DNA of 64,000 bases from Streptomyces aurantiogriseus (GCF_014649375.1 NZ_BMSX01000010.1:281694-345693); one strand, 5' to 3'; counted from the stretch's first letter, positions 26,679 through 35,471 are shown. The notes: generated from the sequence alone by a model not told the origin. Made by a program: numbers and translations.

Positions 26679-27347
26679 GTGTTCGACTTTCTTGAAGGCT
26701 ACGACGTCCTCGGGGCGTTCTGGATGACGATCAAACTGACCGTCTTCTCCGCCGTCGGCTCCCTGGTCTGGGGCACCCTGCTGGCCGCGATGCGGGTCAG
26801 CCCGGTCCCGCTGATGCGCGGGTTCGGCACCGCCTACGTCAACATCGTCCGGAACATCCCCCTGACAGTCATCATCGTCTTCACCTCGCTCGGCCTGGCC
26901 GACATCTTCGGTATGACGATGGGCGCGTCCGACAACTTCGAGCTCCAGGGCTTCCGGCTCGCGGTGCTCGGTCTGGCCGCCTACACCGCGGCCTTCGTCT
27001 GCGAGGCGATCCGTTCCGGCATCAACACCGTGCCCCTCGGCCAGGCCGAGGCGGCGCGCGCGATCGGGCTGGGCTTCACCCAGACGCTGGGGCTCGTCGT
27101 GCTGCCGCAGGCGTTCCGCGCGGTCATCGGACCGCTGGCCAACGTCCTGATCGCTCTGACCAAGAACACCACCGTGGCGGCCGCGATCAGCGTGCCCGAG
27201 GCGGCCCTCCTGATGAAGGGGATGATCGAGAACGAGGCCCAGACGCTGGCCATCGGCGCGGTCTTCGCCTTCGGGTTCGTGGTGCTGACCCTTCCCACCG
27301 GCCTGCTGCTCGGCTGGCTCGGCAAGCGACTGGCGGTGAAGCGATGA
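26679..27347 (+). CDS. gluC: Glutamate ABC transporter permease 1
   Basis: The 222-residue His/Glu/Gln-type permease has about five transmembrane segments, beginning in the membrane at FWMTIKLTVFSAVGSLVWG. The EAA loop is visible as EAARAIGLGFTQTLGLVVLPQAFR. The start is GTG with GGGAG just upstream. Its stop overlaps the gluD start (ATGA), so the permease pair is translationally coupled and should form a heterodimer. Confidence 0.94.
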   Translation: MFDFLEGYDVLGAFWMTIKLTVFSAVGSLVWGTLLAAMRVSPVPLMRGFGTAYVNIVRNIPLTVIIVFTSLGLADIFGMTMGASDNFELQGFRLAVLGLAAYTAAFVCEAIRSGINTVPLGQAEAARAIGLGFTQTLGLVVLPQAFRAVIGPLANVLIALTKNTTVAAAISVPEAALLMKGMIENEAQTLAIGAVFAFGFVVLTLPTGLLLGWLGKRLAVKR

Positions 27348-28249
27348 CCTCCGTCCTCTACGACGCGCCCGGCCCCCGCGCCAAGCGGCGCAACGTCCTT
27401 CTCTCCGTCCTCTTCTTCGTCCTCCTCGCCCTGGCGCTGTGGTGGATGTGGCAGAAGATGGACGAGAAGGAGCAGCTCGAATGGGCGCTGTGGGAGCCGT
27501 TCACCACCTCCCAGGCATGGACCACATACCTGCTGCCGGGTCTCGGTGACACCCTGAAGGCCGCGGCGCTCGCCATGGTCATCGCCCTCCCGCTGGGCGC
27601 GGTCTTCGGTATCGCCCGCATGTCCGACCACCGCTGGGTGCGCGTCCCGGCCGGCGCGGTGGTCGAGTTCTTCCGGGCGATCCCGGTACTGCTGCTGATG
27701 CTGTTCGCCTTCGAGTTCTACGTCCGCTCCACGGACATCGGCAGCGAGCAGCGCCCCCTGTACGCCGTCGTCACCGGTCTGGTGCTCTACAACGCCTCGG
27801 TCCTCGCCGAGGTCGTCCGGGCCGGCATCCTCGCCCTGCCCAAGGGCCAGACGGAGGCCGCGTACGCGATCGGTCTGCGCAAGGGTCAGACGATGACCAG
27901 CATCCTGCTGCCGCAGGCGGTCACCGCGATGCTGCCGGCCATCGTCAGCCAGCTCGTGGTCATCGTGAAGGACACCGCGCTGGGCGGCGTGATGCTCGGA
28001 TTCACCGAGTTGCTGAACTCGCGCAGCACGCTGGCGGCCAACTACGCCAACGTCGTACCCAGCTTCATCGTGGTGGCGATCATCTACATCGTGGTGAACT
28101 TCATCCTCACCAGCTTCGCGAGCTGGCTCGAGGGCCGGCTGCGGCGCAGCAAGCGCGGCACGGGTGCGGTGCTGGCGCCCGAAGAGGTCGAGGACAACCC
28201 CGCCGCGATTCCGGGCACCTACGGAACAGGCGCGGGCGGCGCGGTCTGA
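27344..28249 (+). CDS. gluD: Glutamate ABC transporter permease 2
   Basis: The 301-residue permease has a cytoplasmic N-terminus (ARG/LYS-rich, about 20 residues), a first helix LLSVLFFVLLALALWWMW, then the family core TYLLPGLGDTLKAAALAMVIALPLGAVFG split over helices 2-3. The EAA loop reads EAAYAIGLRKGQTMTSILLPQA. A C-terminal Pro/Gly-rich tail of about 35 residues follows the last helix. It is the last gene of gluABCD, and a perfect hairpin follows at 28275. Confidence 0.94.
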   Translation: MTSVLYDAPGPRAKRRNVLLSVLFFVLLALALWWMWQKMDEKEQLEWALWEPFTTSQAWTTYLLPGLGDTLKAAALAMVIALPLGAVFGIARMSDHRWVRVPAGAVVEFFRAIPVLLLMLFAFEFYVRSTDIGSEQRPLYAVVTGLVLYNASVLAEVVRAGILALPKGQTEAAYAIGLRKGQTMTSILLPQAVTAMLPAIVSQLVVIVKDTALGGVMLGFTELLNSRSTLAANYANVVPSFIVVAIIYIVVNFILTSFASWLEGRLRRSKRGTGAVLAPEEVEDNPAAIPGTYGTGAGGAV

Positions 28250-28274
28250 CCCGCACTCAAGCGGTGTGACCTGT

Positions 28275-28308
28275 ACGGAGGCAGCGGCGAGCACGCCGCT
28301 GCCTCCGT
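28275..28308 (+). terminator. Terminator of gluABCD
   Basis: A 15-bp perfect stem (ACGGAGGCAGCGGCG at 28275-28289, complement at 28294-28308) with a 4-nt AGCA loop lies 26 bp after the gluD stop. Confidence 0.88.
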
Positions 28309-28424
28309 CGCTTGACGAGGGAACCGGCAGTGGGTTGCATACGTTCTGTGATCGTGCACCCTGCTCCAACCTCTTGTTCACTTACGTCCCTGAGGACACC
28401 GTCGCGGGCAGGGGGCGCCACGCC

Positions 28425-30020
28425 GTGGACCCGGTGATCATCGTCGGAGCGGGGCCCGTGGGGCTCACGCTCGCCCTGGCACTGGCGCGTCAGGAGGTGC
28501 CGTCGATCGTCCTCGACGAGGGCCCGGGCAAGGACGAACCGCGGCTCGCGCGCACCGTCGTACTCCGCGAGGACACCGCCGCCCTGGTGGAACGACTCAC
28601 CGGCACATCCCTCGCCGAGGCCGGCGTCCGCTGGGCCGGATGGCGGGCGATGCGACGCAGGCAGGTGACGCGCGAGATCACCTTCGACGACACCGAACCG
28701 GCTCCCCTGCACCTCGCCCAGCATGTGCTGACCGGCGCCCTGCGCGCGGCCCTCGCGGGCGAGCGGCTCGTGAAAATCGCCGTGGACAGCCGCCTGGACA
28801 CCGTCGAGCAGGAACCTTCCGCTGTCACCGCCCACACCCGCGGCCCCAACGGCACATGGTGGCGCGGCAGTTACCTCGTCGGCTGCGACGGCCCCCGCTC
28901 CACGGTCCGCAAGCTCCAGGACATCCGCTTCCCCGGCCGTACGGCGGTGGAGCGACACGCCGTGGCCGCGCTGCGCGTGGAACTTCCGTGGACCGGTGAG
29001 GCGTTGCTCCATCGGATGCCGCCGTGGCGTACGTCCGGGCCCTCCGCCGGGGAAGTCACCGGACGCCCGCTGCCGGACGGCGTCTGGCGCCTGGACTGGC
29101 TGCTGCCCCCCGGCAAGGACCTCGTCACACCCGAGCTGCTGGTGGCCCGCGTGCGCGAGACCCTCGCGGGCTGGAGCGGCGGTTCGACGCCGGCGTACGA
29201 GCTGGTCGACACCGGTGTCCACACGGTCCACCACCGGCTGGCCCGCCGCTGGCGTGCCGGGCGGGTCTTCCTCGCCGGGGACGCCGCCCACCTGCTCGGC
29301 GCGCTCGGCACCCAGGGGCTCGACGAGGGCCTGCGCGACGCCGACAACCTCGCGTGGAAGCTGGCCCTGGCCTGGCATCACGGGCCGCACGAGGCGCTGC
29401 TGGACAGCTACCAGGCGGAGCGCCGCGCGGTGGTCGCCGCCCGCCTGCGCGCGGCCGACCAGGCGCTGCCCCTGCTGCGCGGCGGCGGTGGCATAAGGGC
29501 GTACGTCCCCGGCGCCGCCCGCGGTCATGACGTGCTGCTCACCGAGGGCCACCTGGGGCGCGGCCAGCTGGGCGCGCCGGGCGCCTACGCCGGCTCCCCG
29601 CTCGCGCCCCGGCCTCTGGAGGCGGAGGTGCCGGTGGACACGCCCCCCGGCGCACCCGTCGAGGACGTGCGCGTCACGGCGGAGGACGGCTCGTTCGTAC
29701 GGCTGCGGGACCGGCTGGGCCGCGGTGCCCTGCTGGTCGTCCTGATCGCGCCCGGCACGGGCGTGTGGGAGCGCAAGCACTGGGTGAGCGCCGGGATCAT
29801 GCCCCGGCTCGCCGCCGCGGTGACGGCGCTGCCCCGCCCGGCCGAACTGCTGGTGGCCGAGAGTTACCCGGGTGCGGCCGCCCACACGGTCCTGCTGGTC
29901 CGGCCCGACGGGCACCTGGTCACCGCACTGAGCGGGGTCCGTCCGGCCGACCTGTACGCGGCGGCGGAGGCGGCGGTGGGAGGGCCGGTGGGAGCGGAGG
30001 CCGGCGCCGGGGCGAAGTGA
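28425..30020 (+). CDS. FAD-dependent aromatic hydroxylase-type monooxygenase
   Basis: The 531-residue protein is of the PHBH/UbiH/MhpA class. The FAD Rossmann motif VDPVIIVGAGPVGLTLALAL is at the N-terminus, the NAD(P)H/FAD DG motif is GCDGPRSTVRK near 155, and the ribityl-binding GD motif is FLAGDAAHLLGALGTQG near 285. A thioredoxin-like C-terminal extension (about 400-520) also fits the MhpA-type family. The substrate is probably a phenolic compound but cannot be read from context. GTG 28425 with AGGGGG upstream is chosen; the frame runs to 28164 but would overlap gluD and its terminator. Confidence 0.85.
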   Translation: MDPVIIVGAGPVGLTLALALARQEVPSIVLDEGPGKDEPRLARTVVLREDTAALVERLTGTSLAEAGVRWAGWRAMRRRQVTREITFDDTEPAPLHLAQHVLTGALRAALAGERLVKIAVDSRLDTVEQEPSAVTAHTRGPNGTWWRGSYLVGCDGPRSTVRKLQDIRFPGRTAVERHAVAALRVELPWTGEALLHRMPPWRTSGPSAGEVTGRPLPDGVWRLDWLLPPGKDLVTPELLVARVRETLAGWSGGSTPAYELVDTGVHTVHHRLARRWRAGRVFLAGDAAHLLGALGTQGLDEGLRDADNLAWKLALAWHHGPHEALLDSYQAERRAVVAARLRAADQALPLLRGGGGIRAYVPGAARGHDVLLTEGHLGRGQLGAPGAYAGSPLAPRPLEAEVPVDTPPGAPVEDVRVTAEDGSFVRLRDRLGRGALLVVLIAPGTGVWERKHWVSAGIMPRLAAAVTALPRPAELLVAESYPGAAAHTVLLVRPDGHLVTALSGVRPADLYAAAEAAVGGPVGAEAGAGAK

Positions 30021-30070
30021 CGTGAGCGCATGGGCGAGGCTCACACCCGGTGCGATGGTCGGTTGACCGT

Positions 30071-30190
30071 ACTCACTGTCACTCTGCGGTCCGCATGATG
30101 ACAGTGAGTTGACCGGTACGTACCGGCGTGGTGTACTCCGAATCGTGACCGACACCTGTGTGCGCCTGTGGCGGAGGGTCCATATGGACC
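30071..30190 (+). promoter_or_regulatory. Leader with three dyads before cysteine dioxygenase
   Basis: ACTCACTGTCA (30071-30081) and TGACAGTGAGT (30099-30109) form a perfect inverted repeat. TGCGG-T-CCGCA is nested at the same centre (30090). A perfect palindrome CCGGTACGTACCGG follows at 30113-30126, and a third, GGTCCATATGGACC, at 30177-30190. The start codon is at 30315. The structure fits operators or an mRNA switch; no known riboswitch is recognised. Confidence 0.55.
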
Positions 30191-30314
30191 TCGTCCGCTA
30201 TGCGGGCTGCGTGTGTCGTCCGTCCTGCTGAATTCGCACCCTTCTTCCACCGGCGCGCCGCCGATGCGCTCTCGTGCTGCCGCGCGCCCCGCGAACGCTC
30301 CCAGGACGGTACCT

Positions 30315-30848
30315 GTGTCTGTCTCCCCCTCCCCATCCGCGCCCACCGCCGTCGCCGCGCCCACGCAGGCGGATCTCCTCGACTTCGTCCGGCGTACGGC
30401 CGCCGACACTGAACTGATCGCCTCCCTCCCTCTCGATCCGGAGGGCCGCACCTGGGTGCGCCTGAAGGGGCCCGGAGGCAGCGAGGCCTGGCTGATCGGC
30501 TGGCCGCCGGGCACCGGCACCGGCTGGCACGACCACGCTGACTCGGTGGGCGCCTTCCTCACCGCGCGCGGCGAGCTCAAGGAGAACTCGCTCACCGCGC
30601 GGCTGCCCACCGACGGCTGGAAGACCCTGGAGCTGACGGAGGGCGTGGACCGGGAACGCCGACTGCCCGCCGGCCAGGGCCGTGCCTTCGGACGGCACCA
30701 TGTCCACGAGGTCCTCAACGAGTCCCCCGACCAGCACGCGATCTCCGTCCACGCCTACTACCCGCCGCTGCCGCAGATCCGTCGTTACAGCCGTACGGGT
30801 CAGGTGCTGCGCCTGGAGCAGGTCGAGCGCCCGGAGGACTGGCAGTGA
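30315..30848 (+). CDS. Cysteine dioxygenase family protein
   Basis: The 177-residue cupin has the iron-binding pattern of type I cysteine dioxygenases: GWHDHADSVGAF supplies two His, and GRHHVHEVLNES supplies the third. These enzymes oxidise cysteine to cysteine sulfinate. A GTG at 30315 (VSVSPSPSA) with AGGACGG upstream is preferred. A frame starting at 30168 adds a Pro/Ser/Arg-rich stretch and overlaps a palindromic leader. Its stop overlaps the rhodanese start by 4 nt, so oxidation of cysteine and sulfane or sulfite handling are linked. Confidence 0.9.
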   Translation: MSVSPSPSAPTAVAAPTQADLLDFVRRTAADTELIASLPLDPEGRTWVRLKGPGGSEAWLIGWPPGTGTGWHDHADSVGAFLTARGELKENSLTARLPTDGWKTLELTEGVDRERRLPAGQGRAFGRHHVHEVLNESPDQHAISVHAYYPPLPQIRRYSRTGQVLRLEQVERPEDWQ

Positions 30849-31240
30849 GCGGCGAGCGGCCCCTGGGCATCGACGAGTTGCTCGAGCGGGTGCGTGCGGG
30901 GTACGCGCGCGTGGAGGCACGGGAGGCGTACGAGGCCGCCCGCGTGGGCGAGGCGTTGCTCGTCGACATCCGGTACGCGGCCCTGCGCGAGCGGGACGGG
31001 CTGATTCCCGGCGCCCTGGTCGTCGAGCGCAACGAGTTGGAGTGGCGCCTGGATCCCCAGGGCAGCCATCGCCTCCCCGAGGCCACCGGCCACGACGTGC
31101 GGGTCGTCGTCATCTGCAACGAGGGCTACGCGTCGAGCCTGGCGGCCGCGTCCCTGCACCAGGTGGGACTGCATCGGGCCACCGACCTGGTGGGCGGTTT
31201 CCAGGCGTGGCGGGCGGCGGGCCTGCCGGTGACCTCGTAG
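30845..31240 (+). CDS. Rhodanese-like sulfurtransferase
   Basis: The 131-residue single-domain rhodanese has LLVDIRYAALRERDGLIPGAL (split across the first half) and the active-site loop ICNEGYASSLAA with catalytic Cys. The C-terminal GGFQAWRAAGLPV is the typical rhodanese ending. GTG start overlaps the cysteine dioxygenase stop (GTGA). It probably transfers sulfane sulfur, for example detoxifying sulfide or sulfite from cysteine breakdown. The cognate donor is unknown. Confidence 0.92.
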   Translation: MSGERPLGIDELLERVRAGYARVEAREAYEAARVGEALLVDIRYAALRERDGLIPGALVVERNELEWRLDPQGSHRLPEATGHDVRVVVICNEGYASSLAAASLHQVGLHRATDLVGGFQAWRAAGLPVTS

Positions 31241-31683
31241 GCGGACGCCGCGCAGGGCCGCGGCTGGGCGCCACCGAGGAGGCGTGCGGCGCAGATGGCG
31301 TGCGGCCGTGCGACGGTATCCCAGCTGAGCAGGGGTAGCCGGCGCAAGCTGCGAATCCGGGCCTCCTCGGCGAAAGGCCGCCCGTGCCGACTCGGCTCCG
31401 GACGCGATCGGCGCCCCCGCGCGTCCACCGTGCCCGGAGCCGAGCCGACGGGGCGGGATGGCTCGCACGCCCATGGCCGCGCCCACGCCCTCCGGCCCTC
31501 CGGCCTTCCTGCGAGCCCTCCCACGCCCTCCGGCTCTCCTGCGAGCCCTGCTGGGCCGACCAGGCCTAACCCGAATCGCGTAGGGCTCGCCTCGGAGCCT
31601 TCTCGTGAAAACCGGTCGTCAGAACCTCCCGCCAAAGGGCCTCGCCCGATCCCGGCCGGTGACACCCCCTGTCTCGGTGAAGC
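31241..31683. other. Gene-free interval with a short tandem repeat
   Basis: No gene is seen in this 443-bp gap between the converging rhodanese and recX genes. Around 31482-31549 the motif CCCACGCCCTCCGG plus TCCTGCGAGCCCT occurs twice (31482-31519 and 31520-31549). No clean hairpin terminator was found by eye. Confidence 0.6.
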
Positions 31684-32478
31684 TCAGAACTCCTCGTCCC
31701 CCAGGGACTCGGTGTCTTCCCCCTCCTCCTCCAGCGCCTGCCGGACCACTCGCAGGGCCATGCCCTGGGAGTAGCCCTTGCGGGCGAGCATCCCGGCGAG
31801 GCGGCGGAGCCGTTTGTCGCGGTCGAGGCCGCGGGTCGAGCGCAGCTTGCGGGCGACGAGCTCGCGCGCGGTCGCCTCCTCCCGCTCGGAATCGAGCTGG
31901 GAGACGGCCTCGTCGATCAGCGTCGAGTCGACGCCCTTGGTCCGCAGTTCCTGCGCGAGCGCGCGCCGGGCCAGTCCCCGACCGTGGTGCCGGGACTCCA
32001 CCCAGGCGTCCGCGAAGGCGCTGTCGTTGATCAGCCCGACCTCCTCGAACCGTGAGAGCACCTCCTCGGCCACGTCGTCCGGGATCTCCCGTTTGCTGAG
32101 GGCGTCGGCGAGCTGCTTCCGGGTGCGCGGGGTCCCGGTGAGCAGGCGCAGGCAGATCGCCCGTGCCCGCTCAGCCGGGTCCCCTGAAGACTCCCCCTTC
32201 TCGGCCCTCGACGAGGTGGAGGGGCCTTCGTCCTCGGCGGACGGCTCTCCGAAGCCGCGCCGGCGGCGTCCACGTCCGCCCCGTGGACCGCCTTCACCGC
32301 CACGCCTCGTTCGGCCACCGCGGAGCCGGCCGTCACCGTCCGCGCCGTCACTCCGGTGCGAGCCGCCGTCCGGCCAGTCGTCGCCGCCTCGGTCAGGGCC
32401 GCCGTCCTCCCCTCGCCCCGGCTCCCAGGGGCTGCCGGGGTAGGCGTCGTGTTCGGCCCAGTCCGTTCGTCGCGTCAC
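31684..32478 (-). CDS. recX: Regulatory protein RecX
   Basis: RecX binds RecA filaments and limits their growth. The 264-residue protein has an unusually long N-terminal region (about 100 residues) rich in Gly, Asp and Arg, probably disordered. The RecX three-helix repeats follow (RARAICLRLLTGTPRTRKQL, GLINDSAFADAWVESRHHGRGLA, GYSQGMALRVVRQAL). The GTG start is 3 bp after the recA stop, so it is cotranscribed with recA, as in most actinomycetes. Confidence 0.95.
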   Translation of the reverse strand: MTRRTDWAEHDAYPGSPWEPGRGEDGGPDRGGDDWPDGGSHRSDGADGDGRLRGGRTRRGGEGGPRGGRGRRRRGFGEPSAEDEGPSTSSRAEKGESSGDPAERARAICLRLLTGTPRTRKQLADALSKREIPDDVAEEVLSRFEEVGLINDSAFADAWVESRHHGRGLARRALAQELRTKGVDSTLIDEAVSQLDSEREEATARELVARKLRSTRGLDRDKRLRRLAGMLARKGYSQGMALRVVRQALEEEGEDTESLGDEEF

Positions 32479-32481
32479 GGA

Positions 32482-33612
32482 TCAGCTCTTGGCAGCCGCG
32501 GCCTTGGTCTTGGCGGCCTTGGCGGCGGGAGCGGGAACGGTCTTGGCGGCGTCGTCCGCCGGCATGCCCGTGGCGACCGCGGCGTCCGTGCCCGGCTCCG
32601 CGGCGGGCTCCTCCGGACGCACGCCGACGCCCAGCTTCTCCTTGATCTTCTTCTCAATCTCGTTGGCGAGGTCGGGGTTGTCCTTCAGGAAGTTGCGGGC
32701 GTTCTCCTTGCCCTGGCCCAGCTGGTCGCCCTCGTACGTGTACCAGGCGCCGGCCTTGCGGACGAAGCCGTGCTCCACGCCCATGTCGATCAGGCCGCCC
32801 TCGCGGCTGATGCCCTGGCCGTAGAGGATGTCGAACTCCGCCTGCTTGAAGGGCGGCGCGACCTTGTTCTTGACGACCTTGCAGCGGGTGCGGTTGCCGA
32901 CCGCCTCCGTGCCGTCCTTCAGGGTCTCGATGCGGCGGATGTCGATGCGCACCGAGGCGTAGAACTTCAGCGCTCGGCCACCGGTCGTGGTCTCCGGGGA
33001 GCCGAACATCACGCCGATCTTCTCGCGGAGCTGGTTGATGAAGATCGCGGTGGTCTTGGACTGGTTGAGCGCGCTGGTGATCTTCCGCAGGGCCTGGCTC
33101 ATCAGGCGGGCCTGCAGACCGACGTGGCTGTCGCCCATCTCGCCCTCGATCTCCGCGCGCGGGACGAGCGCGGCGACGGAGTCGATGACGATCAGGTCGA
33201 GGGCACCGGAGCGGACCAGCATGTCCACGATCTCCAGGGCCTGCTCGCCGTTGTCGGGCTGGGAGAGGATGAGGTTGTCGATGTCGACGCCGAGCTTGCG
33301 CGCGTACTCGGGGTCGAGGGCGTGCTCCGCGTCCACGAAGGCGACCTGGCCGCCGGCCTTCTGGGCGTTGGCCACGGCGTGCAGGGTCAGCGTGGTCTTA
33401 CCGGAGGACTCCGGTCCGTAGATCTCCACGACGCGGCCGCGCGGCAGACCGCCGACGCCGAGGGCCACGTCGAGGGCGGTCGACCCGGTCGAGATGACCT
33501 CGATGGGCTCCTTCGACCGCTCGCCCATGCGCATGACCGCGCCCTTGCCGAATTGCCGTTCAATCTGTGCGAGTGCGGCATCCAGGGCCTTCTCGCGGTC
33601 GGTTCCTGCCAT
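32482..33612 (-). CDS. recA: Recombinase RecA
   Basis: RecA drives homologous recombination and stimulates LexA self-cleavage. The 376-residue protein starts MAGTDREKALDAALAQIERQ at ATG 33612. Walker A GPESSGKT is at residues 66-73, followed by VDAEHALDP, LIVIDSVAALVPRAEIEGE and FINQLREKIGVMFG. The C-terminal tail is Ala/Lys-rich, as in other Streptomyces. The frame reaches 33678, but those residues are not part of the family and span the predicted promoter. Confidence 0.98.
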   Translation of the reverse strand: MAGTDREKALDAALAQIERQFGKGAVMRMGERSKEPIEVISTGSTALDVALGVGGLPRGRVVEIYGPESSGKTTLTLHAVANAQKAGGQVAFVDAEHALDPEYARKLGVDIDNLILSQPDNGEQALEIVDMLVRSGALDLIVIDSVAALVPRAEIEGEMGDSHVGLQARLMSQALRKITSALNQSKTTAIFINQLREKIGVMFGSPETTTGGRALKFYASVRIDIRRIETLKDGTEAVGNRTRCKVVKNKVAPPFKQAEFDILYGQGISREGGLIDMGVEHGFVRKAGAWYTYEGDQLGQGKENARNFLKDNPDLANEIEKKIKEKLGVGVRPEEPAAEPGTDAAVATGMPADDAAKTVPAPAAKAAKTKAAAAKS

Positions 33613-33655
33613 GGGTTCCACCCGGTTTGCTTGAGTCGATCGCTTCACGTCAAAG

Positions 33656-33676
33656 ACGCTAACGCCTGCCACTGAC
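33656..33676 (-). promoter_or_regulatory. RecA-NDp (PafBC-type) promoter of recA
   Basis: Minus-strand GTCAGTG (33676-33670), 8 nt, TAGCGT (33661-33656) exactly match GTCRGTG-N8-TAnnnT, and TT precedes the GTC as in mycobacteria. The start of transcription would be near 33649, leaving a leader of about 37 nt before ATG 33612. Confidence 0.8.
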
Positions 33677-33774
33677 AATGCGCCCCGACGCAGGTCCGGC
33701 CTGTGGATAACTCGGGCATTTCCCTACCCAAACCGGGACGGAATCCCCACCGAGAGCCCCGCCGGAGCCTCCAT

Positions 33775-33790
33775 AAGAATGGATGTTCGA
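33775..33790 (-). promoter_or_regulatory. Possible degenerate LexA (SOS) box upstream of recA
   Basis: The plus strand reads AAGAATGGATGTTCGA, compared with TCGAAC-N4-GTTCGA. One half (GTTCGA) is perfect; the other has three mismatches. It lies about 100 bp beyond the RecA-NDp element, where mycobacterial recA has its LexA-controlled distal promoter. Weak alone. Confidence 0.35.
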
Positions 33791-33874
33791 TTTTCGTGTC
33801 AAGCGCGCCCCACGGCACTTGCGAGCCGACGTTCACGCCCTGACAACGCCCCGGACCCGGCCGCCAGGGCACCG

Positions 33875-35137
33875 TCAGCCGGACTTCTCCCCCGGCCCGG
33901 TCGTCCCCGTCCGCTCCCGCGTCCTCGTCCACAGCCGCCGCAGGCGGGTGAGCGGGCGCGCCCCCTCGCCCCGCCTTCGATGGCCGTGGACACGGGGATC
34001 GTCCGTGACGTCGTACCGCTTCACATACGCGCCCAGGAAGGCCTGCAGCGTGGCGACCGCCGGGATGGAGATCAGGGCGCCCACCGCGCCGAGGAGGGCG
34101 GTGCCGGCGACGACCGAGCCGAAGGCGACGGCGGGATGGATGTCGACGGTCTTGGACGTCAGCTTGGGCTGCAGCATGTAGTTCTCGAACTGCTGGTACA
34201 CCACGACGAAGATCAGTACCCAGACCGCGTACAAGGGGCTGACCGTGAAGGCGATCAGCATGGGCAGGGCGCCCGCGAGATACGTACCGATGGTCGGGAT
34301 GAACTGCGAGACCACGCCCACCCACACCGCGAGCACGGGCGCGTACGGGATGCCGAGGCCCTGCAGCAATATGTAGTGGGCCCCGCCCGAGATCAGCGCC
34401 ATAAGACCGCGCGAGTACAGATAGCCGCCGGTCTTGTCGACGGCTATCTCCCACGCGCGCAGCACCTCGGCCTGCCTGGCGGGCGGCAGGACGGAGCACA
34501 GGGCGCGACGCAGGCGCGGCCCGTCGGCGGCGAAGTAGAACGAGAACAGCCCGACCGTCAGCAGCTGGAAGAGGCCGCCGAGAACCTGGGTGGAGACGTC
34601 CAGGACACCGGCGGCGCTGTTCTGCGCGTACCTCTTCAGCCAGTCGGAGTGGAGCAGGCCCTCCTGGATGTCCACGCGTCTGAGGTCGGTGTGGAACGTC
34701 GTGTTGATCCAGTTGATGACGGAGTCGAGGTACTCGGGGAAACCCTCGATCATCTTGATGATCTGCCCCGCGAGTATCGAGCCGAGGAGCGTGAAGAAGC
34801 CGGCAACCACGATCAGCAGGCCGAAGAAGACCAGGAAGGTGGCGAGTCCCCTGCGCATGCCGTGCGCGGCCATCCGGCTCACCGCGGGTTCGATGGCGAG
34901 GGCCAGGAAGAACGCGATGAGGATGTTGATCAGCAGGCCGACGAGCTGGTGGAAGGCCCAGGTGCCCAACTGGAACACGCCGAAGAGAGCGAACGCGAGC
35001 ACCATCGCGCGCGGGAGCCAGCGGGGCATGCGCGCACCCGGCGCGGCGTCGAAGCCGGCCGGGGGTTGGCTGGGCGGCGTCGTGTCCGACCCGGATGCCT
35101 GCGGGGCGACCTGCCCGCTCTCGTCAGTGGGTGCCAC
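33875..35137 (-). CDS. AI-2E family membrane transporter (TqsA/PerM-type)
   Basis: The 420-residue protein has about eight transmembrane segments and the family arrangement: two N-terminal helices, a soluble helical stretch (GFPEYLDSVINWIN), then the signature region ALISGGAHYILLQGLGIPYAPVLAVW and FIPTIGTYLAG. The C-terminal 45 residues are Arg-rich and cytosolic. In this broad family substrates vary and AI-2 export is shown for only a few members. It is encoded upstream of recA on the same strand but separated by the recA promoter region. Confidence 0.88.
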   Translation of the reverse strand: MAPTDESGQVAPQASGSDTTPPSQPPAGFDAAPGARMPRWLPRAMVLAFALFGVFQLGTWAFHQLVGLLINILIAFFLALAIEPAVSRMAAHGMRRGLATFLVFFGLLIVVAGFFTLLGSILAGQIIKMIEGFPEYLDSVINWINTTFHTDLRRVDIQEGLLHSDWLKRYAQNSAAGVLDVSTQVLGGLFQLLTVGLFSFYFAADGPRLRRALCSVLPPARQAEVLRAWEIAVDKTGGYLYSRGLMALISGGAHYILLQGLGIPYAPVLAVWVGVVSQFIPTIGTYLAGALPMLIAFTVSPLYAVWVLIFVVVYQQFENYMLQPKLTSKTVDIHPAVAFGSVVAGTALLGAVGALISIPAVATLQAFLGAYVKRYDVTDDPRVHGHRRRGEGARPLTRLRRLWTRTRERTGTTGPGEKSG

Positions 35138-35197
35138 GGCTCAAGTTTCGCCCACGCCACCGACAAGCGGAGGCCCCCCTTCGATCTTGACCGCGGA

Positions 35198-35392
35198 TCA
35201 GCGCTTCTCCTGCGGAACGTTCATCACCACGCACACCACGCGCCACACGTCCTTGGCCTCCCAGCCGTCCTCCAGCGCCTCGTGCACCGTGCGTCCGCCG
35301 AGCTCCGCCATCACGTGGTCGCGCGCGAAGGTGTCGGCGTAGCCCGAGCCGAAGTGCTCCGCCATCCGCTGCCAGAAGACCGTCAACCGCAT
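35198..35392 (-). CDS. DUF3046 protein
   Basis: The 64-residue protein begins MRLTVFWQRMAEHFGSGYAD and continues HVMAELGGRTVHEALEDGWEAKDVWRVVC, the pattern of actinobacterial DUF3046, a small helical family that sits near recA-recX in many genomes. ATG 35392 is taken as start because homology begins there; a frame to 35557 is spurious. No biochemical role is established for the family. It lies between the AI-2E transporter start and a divergent cyclase-like gene. Confidence 0.85.
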   Translation of the reverse strand: MRLTVFWQRMAEHFGSGYADTFARDHVMAELGGRTVHEALEDGWEAKDVWRVVCVVMNVPQEKR

Positions 35393-35471
35393 GACACCAG
35401 TATCCCGCCCCCGGGGGTGGCCCTGGCCGGGACCGCCTGTCGACACCGCTTTCCGCCCTACGGTCTGACGC

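Noticed and set aside
28164..28424. Upstream extension of the monooxygenase frame
   Set aside because: Would overlap gluD and its terminator; the Rossmann motif begins directly after GTG 28425.
31482..31549. Possible CRISPR or tandem array
   Set aside because: Only two imperfect units without spacers.
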